From positions 9,399 to 73,398 of the forward strand of contig NZ_JBHIKY010000019.1 of NCBI RefSeq assembly GCF_042139015.1: a DNA stretch of 64,000 nucleotides, given 5' to 3'. Both the position numbers and the translations under genes were made by a program. Position 1 is the first letter of the stretch, and every line of letters begins with the position of its first letter. Below, piece after piece: positions 60,643-64,000 of the stretch. The stretch comes from JBHIKY01 sp042139015 (GTDB lineage: Bacteria; Bacillota; Bacilli; Bacillales; Marinococcaceae). The notes under the pieces were generated by a model. It was given only the letters and a program-made list of their open reading frames with translations, had not been told where the DNA came from and did no database searches.

Positions 60643-61659
60643 ATGAAAATACGTTACATAATTGTTTTAATGCTTACTTTCTTTCTCGCTCTTGGTGCCT
60701 GCAGCCAGGGAGGAGAAGAAGATGGCGGGGGTAACAGCGAAAACGGGGACAGCGAAAATACTTCTGAAGAAGAAAGCAGCAGTGAATCTGTTACAATTGA
60801 GGACGCGGTGGGAGAAACTGAATTAGAAGAAACCCCTGAAGATATTGTTGTGCTAGAATGGGTTTATGCAGAGGACTTACTCGCTCTTGGTGTGCAGCCA
60901 GCCGGAGTGGCTGATGTGGCAGGTTATGAAGATTGGGTTAACATTGAACCTGAGTTGTCTGAGGATGTTACGGACGTCGGGACCCGCCAGGAACCAAGTC
61001 TGGAAGAGATAGCCAAGCTTGAGCCGGATTTAATAATCACTGCAGCTTCACGGCATGGAGCAATCAGTGATGAATTGAACGATATAGCACCTACACTTAT
61101 GTTTGAGCCTTACCCTGAAGAAGGGGAGGGTGATCAATACGAAGAAATGGAAACTACTTTTAATGAAATTGCAAAAGCTGTTGATAAAGAAGATGAAGCC
61201 GAAACAGTGCTGTCTGATCTCGACGGTGCCTACGAAGATATCGCCGCCGAGCTTGAAGAAAGCGATTATAATGACACAGAAATCGTATTATCACAAGCCT
61301 TTAGTGCAAATGAAAATGCAGCACTGCGTTTGTTTACAGATAATTCAATGGTTATGCAAATTCTCGAGAATATCGGTCTGCAGAATGCTTATGATGGAGA
61401 ATCTTTTGAAGTTTATGGTTATACGGAAACTAGTGTTGAGGCATTAGAACCATATCAGGACGCAGAATTTATGTACATTGTTCAGGAAAACGATAACGTA
61501 TTTGAAAATCAACTGGCAGACAATTCAGTATGGAATGGTTTAAACTTTGTCGAAGAAGAACGTACACATGCCTTGCCAGGAGACACTTGGACGTTTGGCG
61601 GCCCTCTCGCAGCAGAGGTTTTTGCCAGAGAAGCAGCAAACTCATTGTCAGGAGAATAA
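60643..61659 (+). CDS. Iron-siderophore ABC transporter substrate-binding lipoprotein
   Basis: A 338-residue lipoprotein of the FhuD/FecB-type binding family. The signal peptide is MKIRYIIVLMLTFFLALGAC with the lipobox Cys at residue 20. A Gly/Ser/Glu linker of about 30 residues follows, then the two-lobed binding domain: VVLEWVYAEDLLALGVQPAG, EPSLEEIAKLEPDLIITAAS, and a C-terminal lobe with FGGPLAAEVFAREA. It captures a ferric siderophore outside the membrane. ATG 60643 follows GGGAGAGAAACTT. The promoter carries a Fur box. The fused permease gene starts 3 bp after its stop. Confidence 0.9.
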   Translation: MKIRYIIVLMLTFFLALGACSQGGEEDGGGNSENGDSENTSEEESSSESVTIEDAVGETELEETPEDIVVLEWVYAEDLLALGVQPAGVADVAGYEDWVNIEPELSEDVTDVGTRQEPSLEEIAKLEPDLIITAASRHGAISDELNDIAPTLMFEPYPEEGEGDQYEEMETTFNEIAKAVDKEDEAETVLSDLDGAYEDIAAELEESDYNDTEIVLSQAFSANENAALRLFTDNSMVMQILENIGLQNAYDGESFEVYGYTETSVEALEPYQDAEFMYIVQENDNVFENQLADNSVWNGLNFVEEERTHALPGDTWTFGGPLAAEVFAREAANSLSGE

Positions 61660-61662
61660 CCC

Positions 61663-63696
61663 ATGAGTAATACCTCACCATATATAAAGGCTGTCCTTAT
61701 CTTCGGAGGGGGGACAGCCCTCTTATTTGTAATTGCATGTCTTCATTTACTGCAGAGCACTGAGAATATAAATTTATCTATTGTCTGGGAAGCAGTATTG
61801 AACGACGGTAATACTCTCGAACATAATATAGTGCGCAGTATTTATTTACCGAGGATAGTTCTTGGAGTCTTATCAGGATTTGCCTTAGCAGGTGCAGGGC
61901 TGATTTTCCAGACGCTGACCCGCAATCCCCTTGCTTCACCAAGCACTCTTGGTGTCAACGCTGGAGCATATTTTTTTGTAGTGGCCGGCACCGTTGCTGG
62001 ACCGACCTGGATTAGTGGAAATGGGTTTGTACTGGCATTTACAGGGGGAGCTCTTGCTGCTCTGCTAGTATTTTTTATGGCTGGAGGAAAACAGGCTACG
62101 CCCGTGCGCATGGCGCTGGCAGGAATGGTGCTTACCTTAATGTTTTCCTCGTTTACTTCTACTTTGCAGATATTTTTTGAAAATGAAACTGCCGGGTTGT
62201 TTTTATGGGGAAACGGCACTCTCGTGCAGCAGGACTGGAGCGGGATACAATTCATTCTTCCCTGGCTTGCAGTAATTTTTATTTTCCTTACATTTTTATG
62301 CCGGAAAATGGACCTGCTTTTACTCGGAGTTGACCAGGCTAAAACACTCGGAGAAAAAACTGGTTTGATTCAAACACTTATGTTTTTCTGCGCTGTAGGT
62401 CTGGCTGCTCTCGTGGTGAGTGTCGCAGGACCTATTGCTTTCATTGGGCTGATCGCTCCTCATTTAATGAGATTAGCAGGATATCAGCTTCACGGCATGC
62501 TGCTTCCGGCTTCGATGATATGGGGGGCAAATCTACTTCTGGGGGCGGATGTGCTTGGAAGGTATATTGATCCTTCCTTAAATGAGCTCCCCGTTGGTTC
62601 TATCACTGCCCTGATAGGAGCGCCATGGCTGATATGGTTAATTCTGCGGTATAAAAATAATTTCTTTGGAGGCGGCGCGAAGGAAACAGTCTCCCCGGGG
62701 AATGCTTCCTCCCCTGTCCCGTATCCATTGATTGTTATCGGATCAGGCGCTTTACTTGTTCTATCATTTTTTGGAGGGCTCGCAGGGGGAAACGATGGTT
62801 TTGCTGTTATAGAAACATGGAATGCCTTATTTACAGATGAATCATCGGGACAACGTTATATCGTGTATGACCTTCGCCTTGGAAGAGTCCTTTCGGCTGC
62901 ATTCGCAGGTGCATTGCTTGCACTGAGCGGACTCCTATATCAAGGAATTCTGCGGAATCCACTTGCAGATCCTTCGATTATAGGTGTAACTTCAGGAGCA
63001 GGAGTCGGGGTCCTGTCAATTATGTTTGTATTCACCAGCCTTTCTGCTTCCTGGTATCCTGCCGGAGCAATTATCGGAGCCTTCCTATCTGTCGGTCTTG
63101 TATTATTTTTCTCATGGAAAACGAGGTTTGAACCAGCAGTACTTGCATTAATAGGTATTGCCCTGTCTGCTGCCGGCGGAGCAATAACGCAAATTTTGAT
63201 CACTCGATCTAATATGAATGCTGCTTCCGCCCTTACTTGGCTTTCTGGAAGTACGTACGCTTCCGGGTTCAGTGAATTACAGCAATTTTTGATCTGGCCG
63301 ATCATTATATTAATTCCAGCAGTAATTTACATGATGAATACGATGAATATTCTTTCCCTTGGAGATAATACAGCGATAGGCCTCGGTGTGAAAACTGGCT
63401 TTACTAGATCTCTTATTGCTATTTTAGCCACTCTCTCTGCAGCAATGGCCGTTGCCGCTGTCGGTACAATTGGCTTTGTTGGACTCGTGGCGCCTCATCT
63501 GGCACGGCTGCTTGCCGGTCACGATAACCGTAAGATATGGCCGATCACTCTTCTATTGGGAGCTGCTTTGCTTGTGGCAGCGGATACTGCAGGAAGGATG
63601 GTGCTTGCTCCAAAAGAAATACCTTCCGGTCTCGTAGCAGCTGTCATCGGGGCCCCATTTTTCTTATGGCTAATGGCCCGTAAACCAAAACAGTAA
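61663..63696 (+). CDS. Fused FecCD-type siderophore permease (FhuB-like)
   Basis: A 677-residue permease made of two FecCD units in tandem. Each half has about ten membrane segments: the first (about 1-335) has RLPRIV-like YLPRIVLGVLSGFALAGAGL, TRNPLASPSTLGVNAGA and GLIAPHLMRLAGY; the second (about 345-677) has RLGRVLSAAFAGALLALSGL, LRNPLADPSIIGVTSGAG and GLVAPHLARLLAG. Such fusions form the whole membrane pore in one chain. No ATPase gene follows in this window, so a shared FhuC/YusV-type ATPase elsewhere is needed. Start ATG 61663 follows AGGAGAATAACCC. Translation is coupled to the binding protein. Confidence 0.9.
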   Translation: MSNTSPYIKAVLIFGGGTALLFVIACLHLLQSTENINLSIVWEAVLNDGNTLEHNIVRSIYLPRIVLGVLSGFALAGAGLIFQTLTRNPLASPSTLGVNAGAYFFVVAGTVAGPTWISGNGFVLAFTGGALAALLVFFMAGGKQATPVRMALAGMVLTLMFSSFTSTLQIFFENETAGLFLWGNGTLVQQDWSGIQFILPWLAVIFIFLTFLCRKMDLLLLGVDQAKTLGEKTGLIQTLMFFCAVGLAALVVSVAGPIAFIGLIAPHLMRLAGYQLHGMLLPASMIWGANLLLGADVLGRYIDPSLNELPVGSITALIGAPWLIWLILRYKNNFFGGGAKETVSPGNASSPVPYPLIVIGSGALLVLSFFGGLAGGNDGFAVIETWNALFTDESSGQRYIVYDLRLGRVLSAAFAGALLALSGLLYQGILRNPLADPSIIGVTSGAGVGVLSIMFVFTSLSASWYPAGAIIGAFLSVGLVLFFSWKTRFEPAVLALIGIALSAAGGAITQILITRSNMNAASALTWLSGSTYASGFSELQQFLIWPIIILIPAVIYMMNTMNILSLGDNTAIGLGVKTGFTRSLIAILATLSAAMAVAAVGTIGFVGLVAPHLARLLAGHDNRKIWPITLLLGAALLVAADTAGRMVLAPKEIPSGLVAAVIGAPFFLWLMARKPKQ

Positions 63697-63813
63697 TAAA
63701 CATTAACAATTGACCCGGAAAATGGCAGGCGGCCAAAAAAACAACGAGGCTGCCGGCTGATGAAAGAGTTCTATATATAAGATAATGCCTGACGGAAGCC
63801 ACAGCCGGTACTC

Positions 63814-63872
63814 TCCGGACGCTGAATCCGCTATTTTCTCCAAACAGCATGGGTTTTGACTTTGCCGGACAT
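63814..63872. repeat. Interspersed repeat, family B (copy 3, short)
   Basis: CTCCGGACGCTGAATCCGCT with TTTTGACTTTGCCGGACATGG shares the GCTATTT core and the terminal CCGGAC with the copies at 29353 and 49862, but is shorter and more diverged. It lies just left of the insertion sequence. Confidence 0.4.
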
Positions 63873-63941
63873 GGTGCTGTTAGTATGATTGGTAGACACC
63901 TCTATAACGGAATGGCATCATCATACCAAGGAGGGGTTCAC

Positions 63942-64000
63942 ATGGGTGAACAACGGCAACGTTATAGTGAAAAATTCAAAAAAGAAACGGTTCGATTTGT
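63942..64000 (+). CDS. IS3-family transposase OrfA, N-terminal part (runs off right edge)
   Basis: The last 59 bases encode MGEQRQRYSEKFKKETVRF, the start of a helix-turn-helix OrfA of IS3-type elements (RYSxEFKxExVxxV pattern). GGAGGGGTTCAC precedes the ATG. The left inverted repeat should lie between about 63880 and 63930, but it cannot be fixed without the right end. Confidence 0.65.
   Translation, partial: MGEQRQRYSEKFKKETVRF

Overview
This window comes from a low-GC, Gram-positive endospore-former of the Bacillaceae. The evidence is family content (MreBH, RocB, an FbpB-type small protein, a YtvI-type membrane protein, TreR/TreP), strong AGGAGG-type ribosome binding sites, exact or near-exact cre sites, and TTGACA/TATAAT-like promoters. 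A YuiF-type Na+/H+ antiporter and very acidic exported proteins hint at a halophilic or alkaliphilic lifestyle; that part is inference. No rRNA, tRNA or CRISPR array was seen. One insertion sequence begins at the right edge.

Layout. 0-9 kb: a truncated MATE exporter, an OsmC-like protein, a VLRF1/aeRF1-like ribosome-rescue candidate, a YtxH-like protein, an MBL hydrolase, two short genes (48 and 51 aa) flanking an exact cre site, a damaged class F sortase/DUF4397 surface locus, an alpha/beta hydrolase, a degenerate ~20-bp repeat tract, a ferritin-like protein, msrA-msrB and a DJ-1/PfpI protein. 9-19 kb: an LLM flavin enzyme, RNase HI, an acidic lipoprotein, an orphan lysine/ornithine N-hydroxylase, a YuiF antiporter, a TspO-like protein, thiN, a second MATE exporter and rocB. 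19.4-26.8 kb: one long minus-strand operon for assimilatory sulfate reduction and siroheme (cysH-sat-cysC-sulfite reductase-DUF3906-SUMT/HemD fusion-sirB-sirC) behind a recognisable promoter. 27-33 kb: lipoate ligase, mreBH, a membrane-anchored MsrAB, a hydrolase and a two-gene chromate transporter. 33-39 kb: a GH32 sucrose hydrolase and a trehalose operon (treP-treC-treR) with two TreR-type dyads. 39-45 kb: an Fe-S PD-(D/E)XK nuclease followed in frame by a DUF6884-like gene with no standard start, an acyl-CoA ligase/SDR pair, a YtvI-type protein and an unknown polytopic protein. 45-49 kb: a sucrose-type PTS permease and its LacI repressor with operator palindromes. 49-61 kb: a peptidoglycan-binding/3D-domain protein, mnmH, an aldehyde dehydrogenase, a PanE-like reductase, small membrane proteins, a second MBL hydrolase, a DUF1499 protein, and a GAF-GAF-PAS-GGDEF-EAL protein just upstream of a TPP enzyme. 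60.5-63.7 kb: a Fur-boxed siderophore-uptake unit (binding protein plus fused double permease).

The clearest functional modules are sulfate to sulfide with its own siroheme supply; trehalose and sucrose uptake under TreR/LacI/CcpA-type control; methionine-sulfoxide repair in two compartments; and iron acquisition. The least explained parts are the nuclease/DUF6884 pair, the head-to-head sortase/DUF4397 junction with compensating frameshifts, and several interspersed intergenic repeat families that recur across the window.
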